Assembly: GCA_903952805.1 (NCBI GenBank)
Contig: CAJBHN010000691.1
Span: 1-8,680, forward strand
Direction: 5' to 3'
Source: an uncultured Myxococcales bacterium
Lineage (GTDB): Bacteria; Myxococcota; UBA727; VGSZ01
Length of the DNA stretch: 8,680 nt
Shown: one piece after another, positions 1 to 8,200 of the stretch
Numbering within the stretch: position 1 is the first letter of the stretch
Layout of the letters: each line of letters starts with the position of its first letter
The notes under the pieces: model-generated
Seen by the model: the letters and a program-made list of their open reading frames with translations, nothing else
The model's database searches: none
Told to the model about the DNA's origin: nothing
Translations under genes and position numbers: made by a program

Positions 1-2
1 CA

Positions 3-479
3 GCGACGACGACAGCGACGACACCGGCGACGACGGCGCGCCTGGAATCCGTGGAACACACGCTGGACCCGACTGTACCGACGTCGGCAAGCACGTCCGT
101 CCAGCCGGAGCCCATCGCGCCGCCGACGTCGCCGACGTCTGCCCAACTGCCACCGCCGGCTCTGCATCAGCCGCCCCCGCTCCCGGTGGCGGCCCCGGTC
201 CGGCCCAGGAACACGCGACCGTCGCCGTCGCCGTCGCCGTCGTCGAGCGCGCCCGTCGAGGGCCTTGGCCGTTTGAGCATCACCAGCGAACCGTGGGCAC
301 GGGTCCGCATTGATGGTGTCGAGGTCGCTCGCGAGACGCCGTTGATCGCGTTTCCCGTCAGGGCCGGCCGCCACCAGGTCGTGCTGGAAAACCCCGTCGC
401 CGGCTTGTCCAAGCACCTCGTGGTCGACGTCGGCGTCGACGACCATCAGCGCCGCTTCGTCGACCTGCAAACGCCTTGA
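3..479 (+). CDS. C-terminal part of a PEGA-domain protein (5' end outside window)
   Basis: The frame is open to the left edge, so only the last 158 residues are visible. A GTG at 51 lies in this frame, but nothing marks it as a true start, so I treat the gene as 5'-truncated. The visible part begins with a Thr/Ala-rich stretch (ATTTTATPATTA), continues as a long Pro/Ser-rich linker with an (SP)n run at about 219-242, and ends in a PEGA domain at 261-479. The PEGA domain shows GLGRLSITSEPWARVRIDGV, then a TPL turn and an AGRHQVVLENP strand; these match the family pattern of small-residue/SxPWA.V.IDG..., TPL, and GxHxVxLxNP. In Myxococcota such C-terminal PEGA domains often sit on Ser/Thr kinases or cell-surface proteins behind a disordered linker. 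The N-terminal catalytic or anchoring part is not visible, so the overall function cannot be assigned. The gene converges on the next gene with an 18-base gap. Confidence 0.8.
   Translation, partial: ATTTATTPATTARLESVEHTLDPTVPTSASTSVQPEPIAPPTSPTSAQLPPPALHQPPPLPVAAPVRPRNTRPSPSPSPSSSAPVEGLGRLSITSEPWARVRIDGVEVARETPLIAFPVRAGRHQVVLENPVAGLSKHLVVDVGVDDHQRRFVDLQTP
219..242 (+). repeat. Four tandem copies of CCGTCG encoding a Ser-Pro linker
   Basis: Four exact copies of the hexanucleotide CCGTCG encode Pro-Ser repeats immediately before the PEGA domain. The same hexanucleotide family builds the Ser-Pro tract of the large protein at 5298-5348. Because the unit is six bases, slippage would change linker length without shifting the frame. 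Confidence 0.8.
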
Positions 480-497
480 GGGCCAAAACGGTGCCGT

Positions 498-904
<407 letters not shown>

Positions 905-905
<1 letters not shown>

Positions 906-2245
906 CAGCGGCCGTCCGTGAAGCCGGCGCACAGGGATTCCAGGCAGCCCTGGGTGGTCCCGCCGTCCGGCGTGGGCAGGTCGGTGATGCAGCGGATGCC
1001 GCGTGGGCAGTCGTCGTTGGAGCGGCAGCCCACCGAGCAGAATTTGCCGAGGCTGACGTCGTCGCCGGTGGCCTGGTCCTGACGCGTCAACTCGAAGCAG
1101 TGAGACGCAAAACCAAAGCTGTCGATGTCGCTGCAGCCGTCGTCGTCGTCGCAGGTTCGACAGAACGGGTCGGGTGCGACGAAGCATTGGCCTTCGGCGG
1201 CGGGAGCGGGGCAGGTGCTGGCGTCGTCGTACAGCTCCTGGCCACAGCAGAATTCGCCGTTGTTGCAGGAGGTATTCTTGCCGCGGCAACCCTGGGGGCG
1301 ACATTGGTTGTCGACGCAATTTTCAAAGGCGCCGCAATCGCCGCCATCGTTGCAGCCGACCACGCAGGCGGCGCTGTCGAGGTCGCAAAACGTGCGAGGC
1401 AGGGGACACTCGGCGTCGCTCTGGCAGCCCGCGAGGTCACAAGCGCCCGAGGCGGTGCATTCCGTCGACGGCGGGCAGCCCACGCTGCTGCCGGGCGTGG
1501 TGCAGATGTCGCCGAAGCGGCCATCGCCGTGGCAGATCTGGGGGACGCCGTCTTGGACGACCTCGGCGCCAAAGGGGCAAGCCGCCACGCAGGTGTTGCG
1601 CGCAGGGCCATCGGCCTGGCAGATGGTGCCGACGGTGCAGTCGACGTCGCCACCGCACAACTTCAAGCACACGCCCAGGTCGCTACAGCTCAAGCCGTCT
1701 GGGCAAGCCGTGCCGTCGGCACAGAGAATGGCGCCGTCGCAGGTGTCGCTGTCGGTGGTGCCTGGCAGGGGGGCGCAGCCGCCGTCCCGGCAGATAAAGC
1801 CGTCGGCGCAGGGGCCGCAGCCCGGGGCGCAGAACCCTCCCTGGCACACCGACGCCAGCCCGCTGTCGGCGACGCCGCACTCATCGTCGTTGCTGCAGAC
1901 GGCGCAGGCTCCTTTGCTCCTGCGACAGACGCCAGCGTCCTCGTCGCAAAACGCTGGTGCCGCTCCAAAACCGCAGTCGACGTCGGGGCTGCCGCAAAAA
2001 CCACAGATGGTGGTGTTGACCGAGCAATCAAAGCCAGAGACGCACGTCGCGGTGGCCAGGTCGCAGACCAGGCCGGCGTCGCAGGCGTCGTCGGCGTCAC
2101 AGCCGAGGTCGACGTTGGCGCCCCCTTCGCCCGAGCCGTTCCCCCCATCGACGGCGAGACCACCGGCATCTTCAGCGGGGCAGGCGCTGCCCATGACGAT
2201 GACAACGAGGACGAGGACGAGGACGGGAAAGGCACATCGAGACAT
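905..2245 (-). CDS. Cysteine-rich exported protein, probable lipoprotein
   Basis: This encodes 446 residues from the ATG at 2245. That start is preceded by AGGG at suitable spacing and directly opens a signal sequence: MSRC, then a run of Phe/Val/Leu/Ile, ending MGSAC. Cys22 is a possible lipid-attachment residue, although Gly instead of Leu/Val at -3 makes the lipobox atypical. The mature part is Asp/Gly-rich and holds 58 further cysteines, about one residue in seven. They fall in short, irregular repeats of the type C-x(3,5)-[DE]-C-x(5,6)-C-x(5,7)-C, for example GCDADDACDAGLVCDLATATC, GCQSDAEC..FC..AAC and GCNDGGDC..NC..QC. Such disulfide-rich repeat proteins are common on myxobacterial cell surfaces, where their role is mostly unknown; disulfide formation implies a periplasmic or outer-surface location. 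It lies 67 bases after the small exported protein gene and overlaps the next gene by one base. No enzymatic motif is seen. Confidence 0.85.
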
Positions 2246-2312
2246 GCGCAACCCTACCGCTGACAGGCTGCACCGCAACCGACGTCAGACGAGCGGTGGC
2301 GGAGCGAGAAGT

Positions 2313-2837
2313 TCAGGATTTCCGTGCCCTGGCGGTGAAGGCGAACAGGACGACCTTGCCGCCCTTGCCGCGTGGTCCACCGACAATGATGGTGCCGCCG
2401 TCGGGGACGGCCACCAGCGTGTCGAATTTGAGCGCGTCGATGCCCAACGAGAAGCGCAGCTTGCCCCCCGACTGACGACCGTGTGACGAGACCACCAAGA
2501 AACGTTTGTCGGCCTTGGCTGCACTGGTCCCGACAGGAATTTCCAAAGAGACCCGCTCACCGTCTTGGACCACCGAGGTGTGGGAGTCCTTGAGACTGAA
2601 GCGCTTGAACGGGAGGGTCGAGAGATCCTTGGCCAGCGCCGACAACCGCTTGTCGATGGCGGGAGCGCTGCCTCGATCGCCGGCCTCCGTCCGTTCGCCT
2701 TCGATGACCCGCAGCTCGATGACGTACTGCTCGGCCGGGGCCGCGGCCCTCGTTGACGACGACGACAAGGCCATTACGACCAGGGCACCGACCATGGTCA
2801 GCCACGCACGGCGAGGAGTGGTGGATGGCGCGTTCAT
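2313..2837 (-). CDS. Small exported protein of an ECF/anti-sigma locus, hypothetical
   Basis: This encodes 174 residues starting at the ATG that shares ATGA with the stop of the anti-sigma gene, so translation is probably coupled; GGGGAA lies about ten bases upstream. Residues 1-33 form a signal peptide: RR, a hydrophobic core LTMVGALVVMAL, and an Ala-rich cleavage region TRAAA-PA. The mature part opens with a beta strand (QYVIELRVIEGER), then IDKRLSALAKDLSTLPFKRFSL, then several strands, ending DTLVAVPDGGTIIVGGPRGK and a hydrophobic strand. I recall exported proteins with this layout (a DxRL..L...L..LPF..F.L block and a closing DGGT.I.GGP turn) beside ECF sigma/anti-sigma pairs in delta-proteobacteria. 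The closing turn also resembles the end of secretin domains, but the protein is far too short for a secretin. It may act as a periplasmic partner of the anti-sigma factor; this is inference from position and export. Confidence 0.8.
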   Translation of the reverse strand: MNAPSTTPRRAWLTMVGALVVMALSSSSTRAAAPAEQYVIELRVIEGERTEAGDRGSAPAIDKRLSALAKDLSTLPFKRFSLKDSHTSVVQDGERVSLEIPVGTSAAKADKRFLVVSSHGRQSGGKLRFSLGIDALKFDTLVAVPDGGTIIVGGPRGKGGKVVLFAFTARARKS

Positions 2838-4048
2838 GTGCCCTGTTCCCCGGCGTCGACGACGTCGTCATCGAGACCAGCCAACCAAATGACGGTGATA
2901 TTGGATTCGGCGGTCTGAAAAACCATGGTGGTGCCGGTGGCGTCGATGGCCTCGACGTCGGCGCTGTTGTCGCTCAACAAGGGCTGGACCTCGGCGTCGG
3001 TGACCACCGGATTGTGGGACAAGATGACGGGTTCGAGCGCGTCACGCAGCGCCTGCTGAACCTCCGCCAACTGGTTCACGGGGCCGGCCACCGGTCCAGC
3101 CGCGTCGGGTGTCAGCGAGCTGACCACCACGAACGCGATGGCGGCTGCCGATGCCGCCGCCAGTGGAACCAGGCCCCGGGACAACGCCAGGCGCACGCGG
3201 GCCCACAGCGACATCGCCTGCGCCGCCTCCACGGCCGTCGAGGTCGTCGCCTGGGTGGTCGTTGACGTCGTGGTCGTCGCGGCGCGGGCGGCATCGGCGG
3301 CGATCACCTGCATGGCCGCGGCGCCAGCACGTTCGGCGAGGCGGGCCAATGACGGCGACAGCGGCACCGCCGCGAGTGCTTCGGCAATGGCCCGGTCGGC
3401 GCCCGCCACATTGACGCGGTCGTCGACGGCGCTGCGCAACAGCCCGAACAATTCGACGTCGTCATCCACCAGATGGAGGAGTTCGTTGGTCTCGGATTCG
3501 TCGAGAGCGCCATCGGCGGCGGCGGCGGCGAGGGCGTAGCCACGTTCGCTGCGCTCGACGTGGGCGAGCACCTGCTCGGGCAAGCGGGCCAGGGCCGCGC
3601 TGACGACGGATGCCGGGGCGTTGGTGGCGGCACGGGCGACGGCGATGCACGTCAGGACATCCACGGTGGCGTTGACGCCGGCGTCGCGGTCGGCACCGCC
3701 GAGGACAGCCTCGAGGCGGTCATCTTGGGCGGCAGAGGATTCGCCGTCGGCCACCAGTTGGGCGAGGACGGCGGCGCCCTCAGGGGTGGCGGCGACGGCG
3801 TTTGCAGGCAGGCCAGCCAAAACGGCCCCAAGCAGATCTCCATCGAGGTCGCCGACGAGGTCGTTGCCCAGCGCAGCGACGACGCGATGCGTTGTGGCCA
3901 TCTGCTCGGCGAGGGCGTCCAGCGCGTCCTGCAGCGCCGGGTCCTGTTCCAGTCGGGTCACCAGGGACCGTTCCTCGGTCGCACCGAGCTCGCCATCCAG
4001 GAAGGCGCTCAGCAGAGCCAGGGTGGTGGGGTCTTGCAGGTGGGACAC
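2834..4048 (-). CDS. Membrane-spanning anti-sigma factor
   Basis: This encodes 404 residues. The GTG at 4048 is supported by a very strong ribosome binding site six bases upstream. The N-terminus (TLALLSAFLDGELGATEERSL...DPAL) is the classic opening helix pair of an anti-sigma domain, which binds and holds its sigma factor in the cytoplasm. The zinc motif HxxxCxxC is absent, so it is of the zinc-free type. The cytoplasmic part runs to about residue 290 and seems to contain three related helical modules (about 11-81, 93-157, 171-229), each opening with a DG turn and closing in L-P or V-P. A Thr-rich linker (256-272) follows, then one membrane helix (292-311). The periplasmic part of about 90 residues ends in DATGTTMVFQTAESNITVIW, a strand pattern I associate with anti-sigma factors of this group. 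It lies 3 bases after the sigma gene, the usual arrangement of a co-transcribed pair. Release by proteolysis or conformational change cannot be told apart from sequence. Confidence 0.85.
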   Translation of the reverse strand: MSHLQDPTTLALLSAFLDGELGATEERSLVTRLEQDPALQDALDALAEQMATTHRVVAALGNDLVGDLDGDLLGAVLAGLPANAVAATPEGAAVLAQLVADGESSAAQDDRLEAVLGGADRDAGVNATVDVLTCIAVARAATNAPASVVSAALARLPEQVLAHVERSERGYALAAAAADGALDESETNELLHLVDDDVELFGLLRSAVDDRVNVAGADRAIAEALAAVPLSPSLARLAERAGAAAMQVIAADAARAATTTTSTTTQATTSTAVEAAQAMSLWARVRLALSRGLVPLAAASAAAIAFVVVSSLTPDAAGPVAGPVNQLAEVQQALRDALEPVILSHNPVVTDAEVQPLLSDNSADVEAIDATGTTMVFQTAESNITVIWLAGLDDDVVDAGEQGT

Positions 4049-4063
4049 GGCTTACTCCCCTCC
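4049..4063 (-). promoter_or_regulatory. Strong Shine-Dalgarno site deciding the GTG start of the anti-sigma gene
   Basis: Read on the minus strand, GGAGGGGAG (4055-4063) lies six bases before the GTG at 4048 and inside the last codons of the sigma gene. It is the strongest ribosome binding site in the window. It fixes the start and suggests the anti-sigma factor is made at least as efficiently as the sigma factor, as expected for a sigma held inactive by default. Confidence 0.75.
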
Positions 4064-5017
4064 AGGGGTGCCAGGCGTTGACGCGGACGGCGGGGTCTTT
4101 GGTGTCCGACGCCCCACCCCCGCTTCTTCTTCACTTGATTGGGCACCGGCTTCGAATTGGCTTTGCGAATCTGGATCTGATGACTCCGTCGTTCCGGCCG
4201 CCTTTGTGGGGCGCCCTTCGTCCACCGGTCGGCCAGACGGACCCATACCGTCGTCGATGCCAAGCACCGGTCGCAGGAGGCGCTGCAGGTTCTTTCGGGC
4301 GTGGAAGAGCCGGCTCATCACCGTGCCCTTTGGTACGCCGACGGTGGCGGAGATCTCCTCGTATGACATCCCCTCGACTTCGCGGAGCAGCACGATGGTG
4401 CGGTGGTCGTCGGTGAGCTGGGCCAGGGCGCCGCCAAGCTGGGCGCCCAACTGCTTGTCGGTGACATTGCGCAGGGGATTGCCCCCCGCCATCCGCGGCG
4501 CGTACTGGGCCTCGGCGTACAGAGAGTCCTCGTCGAGGTTCTTGGTAGCGAGGTCGTCGATGTCGGTCTTTTTGCGTCGGGCGTCCGAGCGCTTCTTGTC
4601 GATGCAGAGGTTGACGGCGATGCGGTACAGCCACGTCGAAAACGCCGCGTTGCCCTCGAAGTCTGGCAGCTTGCGGTGGGCCTTGATGAAAGCGTCCTGC
4701 ACGACGTCCATGGCGTCGTCGCGGTCGCGCAGCACGCCGTAGGCGACGGAAAAAAGTCGGGCCTGGTGGGCCACGACCAGTTTCTGAAACGCCGCCGTGT
4801 CGCCGCCCTTGGCGAGGTCGACCAACTCGACATCGCGGGCCCGTTCCCTTTGACGCCGCTCATCGATGGTGCCGGCGGCCTGTTTGGCCTCCTGGACGAG
4901 CCGACGGGCCCGGGCCGCTCGCTCGGCGGGCGTCGCTGGGCCGCCTGCGGCGCCAACCGAGTCGGAAGTCGCCGGGGCGTCTTGTGTCGCCCCATCTGGT
5001 TGCTGCCCCTCGGTCAC
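4052..5017 (-). CDS. ECF-type RNA polymerase sigma factor (sigma-70 family, RpoE-like)
   Basis: This encodes 321 residues from a GTG preceded by GAGG at six-base spacing. Region sigma-2 spans about residues 63-143: ELVDLAKGGDTAAFQKLVVAH, then the core-binding and -10 recognition segment DAMDVVQDAFIKAHRKLPDF, then FSTWLYRIAVNLCIDKKR. Region sigma-4 spans about 192-248: LAQLTDDHRTIVLLREVEGMSYEEIS followed by the helix-turn-helix VGVPKGTVMSRLFHARKNL that reads the -35 element. Regions 1 and 3 are absent, as in ECF sigmas, which direct RNA polymerase to a small regulon in response to envelope signals. The protein is longer than the usual 170-220 residues because it has a charged N-terminal extension of about 60 residues and a Ser/Glu/Pro-rich, probably disordered, C-terminal tail of about 70. 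It heads the leftward cluster, directly followed by its anti-sigma factor. Autoregulation is likely for this family, but no convincing promoter was found. Confidence 0.93.
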   Translation of the reverse strand: MTEGQQPDGATQDAPATSDSVGAAGGPATPAERAARARRLVQEAKQAAGTIDERRQRERARDVELVDLAKGGDTAAFQKLVVAHQARLFSVAYGVLRDRDDAMDVVQDAFIKAHRKLPDFEGNAAFSTWLYRIAVNLCIDKKRSDARRKKTDIDDLATKNLDEDSLYAEAQYAPRMAGGNPLRNVTDKQLGAQLGGALAQLTDDHRTIVLLREVEGMSYEEISATVGVPKGTVMSRLFHARKNLQRLLRPVLGIDDGMGPSGRPVDEGRPTKAAGTTESSDPDSQSQFEAGAQSSEEEAGVGRRTPKTPPSASTPGTPGGE

Positions 5018-5117
5018 GTGCTGCCTCGCCTTGCCAGTGCGTCAGTCCGCAGTTCCCGCGCCAAACCGGCGCCAGAAGCGCACTATGACACGCATTTCGG
5101 GCCTCGCCACCACGGGC

Positions 5118-5135
5118 GTGGGTGCGGCACCCCAC
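5118..5135. repeat. Imperfect inverted repeat / hairpin in the divergent region
   Basis: GTGGGTG and CACCCCAC are complementary apart from one extra C, separated by CGG. It could be an operator half-site pair or a hairpin in a 5' leader. No poly-T follows on the + strand and no poly-A precedes it, so it is not an obvious terminator. In such GC-rich DNA a match of this size can arise by chance. Confidence 0.35.
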
Positions 5136-5173
5136 CGGTTCTGGCCAACGACGCCTGCACAGTCGGCACCGAC

Positions 5174-5185
5174 GGGTTATGACCC
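5174..5185. repeat. Short near-palindrome GGGTTATGACCC
   Basis: Ten of twelve bases are symmetric (GGGT-TATG-ACCC). It is one of the few AT-containing spots in the divergent region, which makes it a candidate operator or -10 region. Evidence is limited to symmetry and position, 46 bases before the start of the DUF4175-like gene. Confidence 0.3.
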
Positions 5186-5231
5186 TTCGACGCAGGCTGC
5201 CAGGCGCCTGTCAGCCGGAGCACCACGACCG

Positions 5232-8200
5232 ATGGCCGACGCCCCTCCAGAGATCTCCCGGCAGCCCCGACGCGACGACGCGTCGACATTGACGTCCTCG
5301 CCGTCGCCGTCGCCGTCACCGTCGCCGTCACCGTCGCCGTCACCGTCGAACTTCAGCGCCGCCGAGGCCCTCACCACCGCCCTGGGCCTGGGTCGGCGCG
5401 TGCTGAAGCGGGCGGTCGTCGTCGAGGCTGCCGTCGCTGGCGTCACCGGCGTCGTCGCCGCCGCCCTCATCGCCGTCGTCATCATTGGCGCGGTGCCGTT
5501 TTCACAGGTCTTGCGCGTCGCGCTGGTGGCGCTCATGGGCGCGGGCGCGGTCGCCGGCATCGCCCACGTGCTGTGGCATCGAGGGCGGGTGCTGCGTTAC
5601 GACGTTGTCATCGCCGCGCGTCTCGAAGAAGCGATGCGACGACGGGGCCATGACATTGGCGATGCCCTGCGTGGCGCGGTCGAGCTGCGCGACAGCGCCG
5701 TGGACGCCCGTCTCGGCCGTTCCCGCGCGCTGTGTGATGCGCACATCGCCCGCACCGTCGACGTCGTTGCTCGTGCGCAGGCGCGGGATTCCTTGACGGC
5801 CGTGGCGCTCGAGAGGGCGGTGCCGACGCTGCTGTTCACCGCAGCCATCGCTGGCATATGGCTGCTGTCGCTGGCGTCGGCCCACGACGTCGTTTTGACC
5901 CGTTTGGCTCGGCTGTGGTCCGCCGAAGCCGCCGCTGTCGCCTTGGCCGAGAGGGCCGCGGCCGAGCCGCCGTTGGTCACCGACATCACGCTGACGCTGC
6001 GCTTTCCGGCCTATATGGCCCGCGCCGACGAGGTCATCCCCGGTGCCGCTGGCGACGTCACTGCCCCCCGCGGCACCGAAGTCACCGTCGTGGGTCGTGC
6101 CGACCGCGGCGTCGACGGCGCGGCGTTGATTGTCACCGGCGGGCCCAAGGAACTGACGCTGCAGGCCGCCGTCGATGGCGACCGCAGCGTCCGCGCTCAG
6201 TTTACCGTCACGGCACCCGGGGCCTGGCGTTTCGTGCTGCGCAGCCGCGGCGACGAGCGCATTGACCCCGTCGCCCGCAAGATCCTCGTCAAGGCCGACG
6301 CCGCCCCCATCGTGCGACTCGAGGCCCCCGCCGAAGACAAAACGGTCCAGGGTGACGAGGAAGTCAAGCTCCTCTACGCCGCCGAAGACGACGTGGGCAT
6401 CACCAGGGTGCGGGTGGTGGTCAAACGCCAGGGCAGCGCCCGCGAGGCGTACACCAAGGACCTCGCCGACGTCGCCACCGTGCGCACCACGGCGGGCAGC
6501 GGCTCCTTTCGCGTCGAGGATACCGGTGCCCGGCCCGGCGAAAAGCTCGCCGTCACCATCGAGGTCCTCGATAACGACACGGTGTCGGGTCCCAACATCG
6601 GACGTTCGGTCACACGGGTGTTGACGGTGTTTTCGGCGTCGGCACACCACAAGGAGGTCATCGACCGCCTCGATGCCCTGCTGGTGCAGATGGTCGAAAT
6701 CCTCGGCGACGAACTCGAAGCCGCCATCGCCGACGTCGCCGACGCCCCGCTGCAGAAGCGCACCATCGAGCGGCACAAACAGTTGGGTCCCCGGGCCCAG
6801 GCCATGATGAAGGCCTTCGACGAAACCCTCGCTGCCGTCGCCGACGACACGCTCTTTGGCGCCGGCGACGACGGCGTCCGCCGTGCTCTCGCGAATATGC
6901 GCGTTGAGCTGGCCCGCGCGGTGGAGGCCAAGAGCGCGGCCGTCGAGCGGGCACCGCCCGTCGGGGACAAAGCATTGCCCCTCGGCATCTGGCGCCGCCT
7001 GGTCGATGGCCAACGCGTGCTCGTGACTCGCCTGGAAAGCGATATCCTCTACCTTGAAGACCTCTTGCAGCTGGAGAGGGTGCGCGAGGCCAAGCAACTG
7101 GTCTCCGACGTCAAGCAGGCCCAGCAGGATTTGAAGGCCCTGCTCACGCAGTTCAAGGAGACGGGTGACGACGCCACGCGCCAGGCGCTGCTGGAGGAGG
7201 TTCGTCGCATGCAGCAGCAGCTGGCGGCCCTGGCGGCCCGGCTGGGCGAGTTGCGCCGCGAGGTGCCCGACGAATTCCTCAACGAAGACGCCTTCAAGGC
7301 CGACGAGCTGTTCGACAAGGCCCAGACCCTCGACGAAATGATCGAGGAGGGGCGTTTGGAGGACGCGGCCAAGGCCCTGGAGTCGATGCTGGAGTCCACC
7401 GAGAAGATGATCGACGAACTCGGCGAGGCCGAGGATGAGGTTGGCGGCCCCGAGTCCAAGGCGCTGCGCGAGCAGGTCGAACGATTCGGCGAGGAGCTGT
7501 CGGCGTTGGAGGCGGCTCAGCAAGAGAGTCTCAGGGAGACCGAGGCGATCATGGATCGCGCCAAGACCCGGGCCGAAGAGCGCTTTGCGGGCAAGATGAA
7601 AGCAGCCCTCGCGGAGGCCAAGAAGAAGGCCGACCAGGCCCAAGACGCCCTGCAAAAAGTCGACGCCGAAGCCGCCGATTTGAACAGCTACGAAGAAGAA
7701 GACCACGACGCTGCCGTCGCCCGCACCGACGACCTCAAGCGGGCCCTGGACAGCGGCGACATCGACGACGCCTTGCAGGCTGCCGAAGAAGCCGAGAGCG
7801 CCGCGCGCAATGCCGAGGAATCCCTCAGCAGCCGTCAGCGACGTCGAACCGCGTTTACGTCGCCTGCGGCGAAGAAAGCGGCAGCGGCATTGTCGGAGGC
7901 CGCCGCGGCGTTGAGGGATGCCCGGGAGAAGCTCGACAGCGCCATGCCCGATGCCGCCGACATGCTCGACGGCAAGGATCGCGAAAGGCTCGCCAAGCAG
8001 GCCGACCGTCAGGGGCAGCTCGCCGAGCAGGCCCAGAAGTTGGCAGAGCAGATGGGCGAGATCGGCAAGCAAGCGCCGATTTTCGGGCCCCAGCACAGCG
8101 GACAAATGCAGGGGGCCAAAGAAGCCATGCAGCGGGCCCAGGAGCGCCTGGGTGGCCAGGCCCGAGCCAGGCCCGAGCGCGGGGGGCTGAGGCAAGGGCG

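Larger units (their letters stand above)
5018..5231. promoter_or_regulatory. Divergent intergenic region holding promoters for both gene clusters
   Basis: These 214 bases lie between the start of the sigma gene (leftward) and the start of the large DUF4175-like gene (rightward), so promoters for both directions should be here. I could not identify a -35/-10 pair with confidence on either strand. Two imperfect inverted repeats (5118-5135 and 5174-5185) are listed separately. GGAG at 5217-5220 is a plausible ribosome binding site for the ATG at 5232, though the 11-base spacing is long. Confidence 0.55.

Noticed and set aside
480..497. A possible bidirectional terminator between the two converging genes
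   Set aside because: The only pairing (AACGG with CCGTT) leaves a two-base loop and there is no T-run, so it does not support a terminator.
2246..2278. An upstream TTG start for the cysteine-rich protein, adding 11 residues
   Set aside because: The ATG at 2245 has AGGG upstream and places the hydrophobic signal core right after a short n-region. The TTG adds residues with no signal-peptide logic.
3473..4742. + strand open frames (3473-4081 and 3621-4742) opposite the sigma/anti-sigma genes
   Set aside because: They are antisense to well-recognised sigma-2/sigma-4 and anti-sigma sequences and show no domain signal.
5051..5056. GGAACT on the minus strand, resembling an ECF -35 element upstream of the sigma gene
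   Set aside because: It lies so close to the start codon that transcription would begin almost at the GTG, leaving no room for the GAGG ribosome binding site, and no matching -10 element is visible at the right spacing.
4866..5231. A start for the DUF4175-like protein upstream of 5232 (for example ATG at 5085)
   Set aside because: The added residues overlap the divergent control region or the sigma gene and lack domain character, whereas the ATG at 5232 has a usable GGAG upstream.
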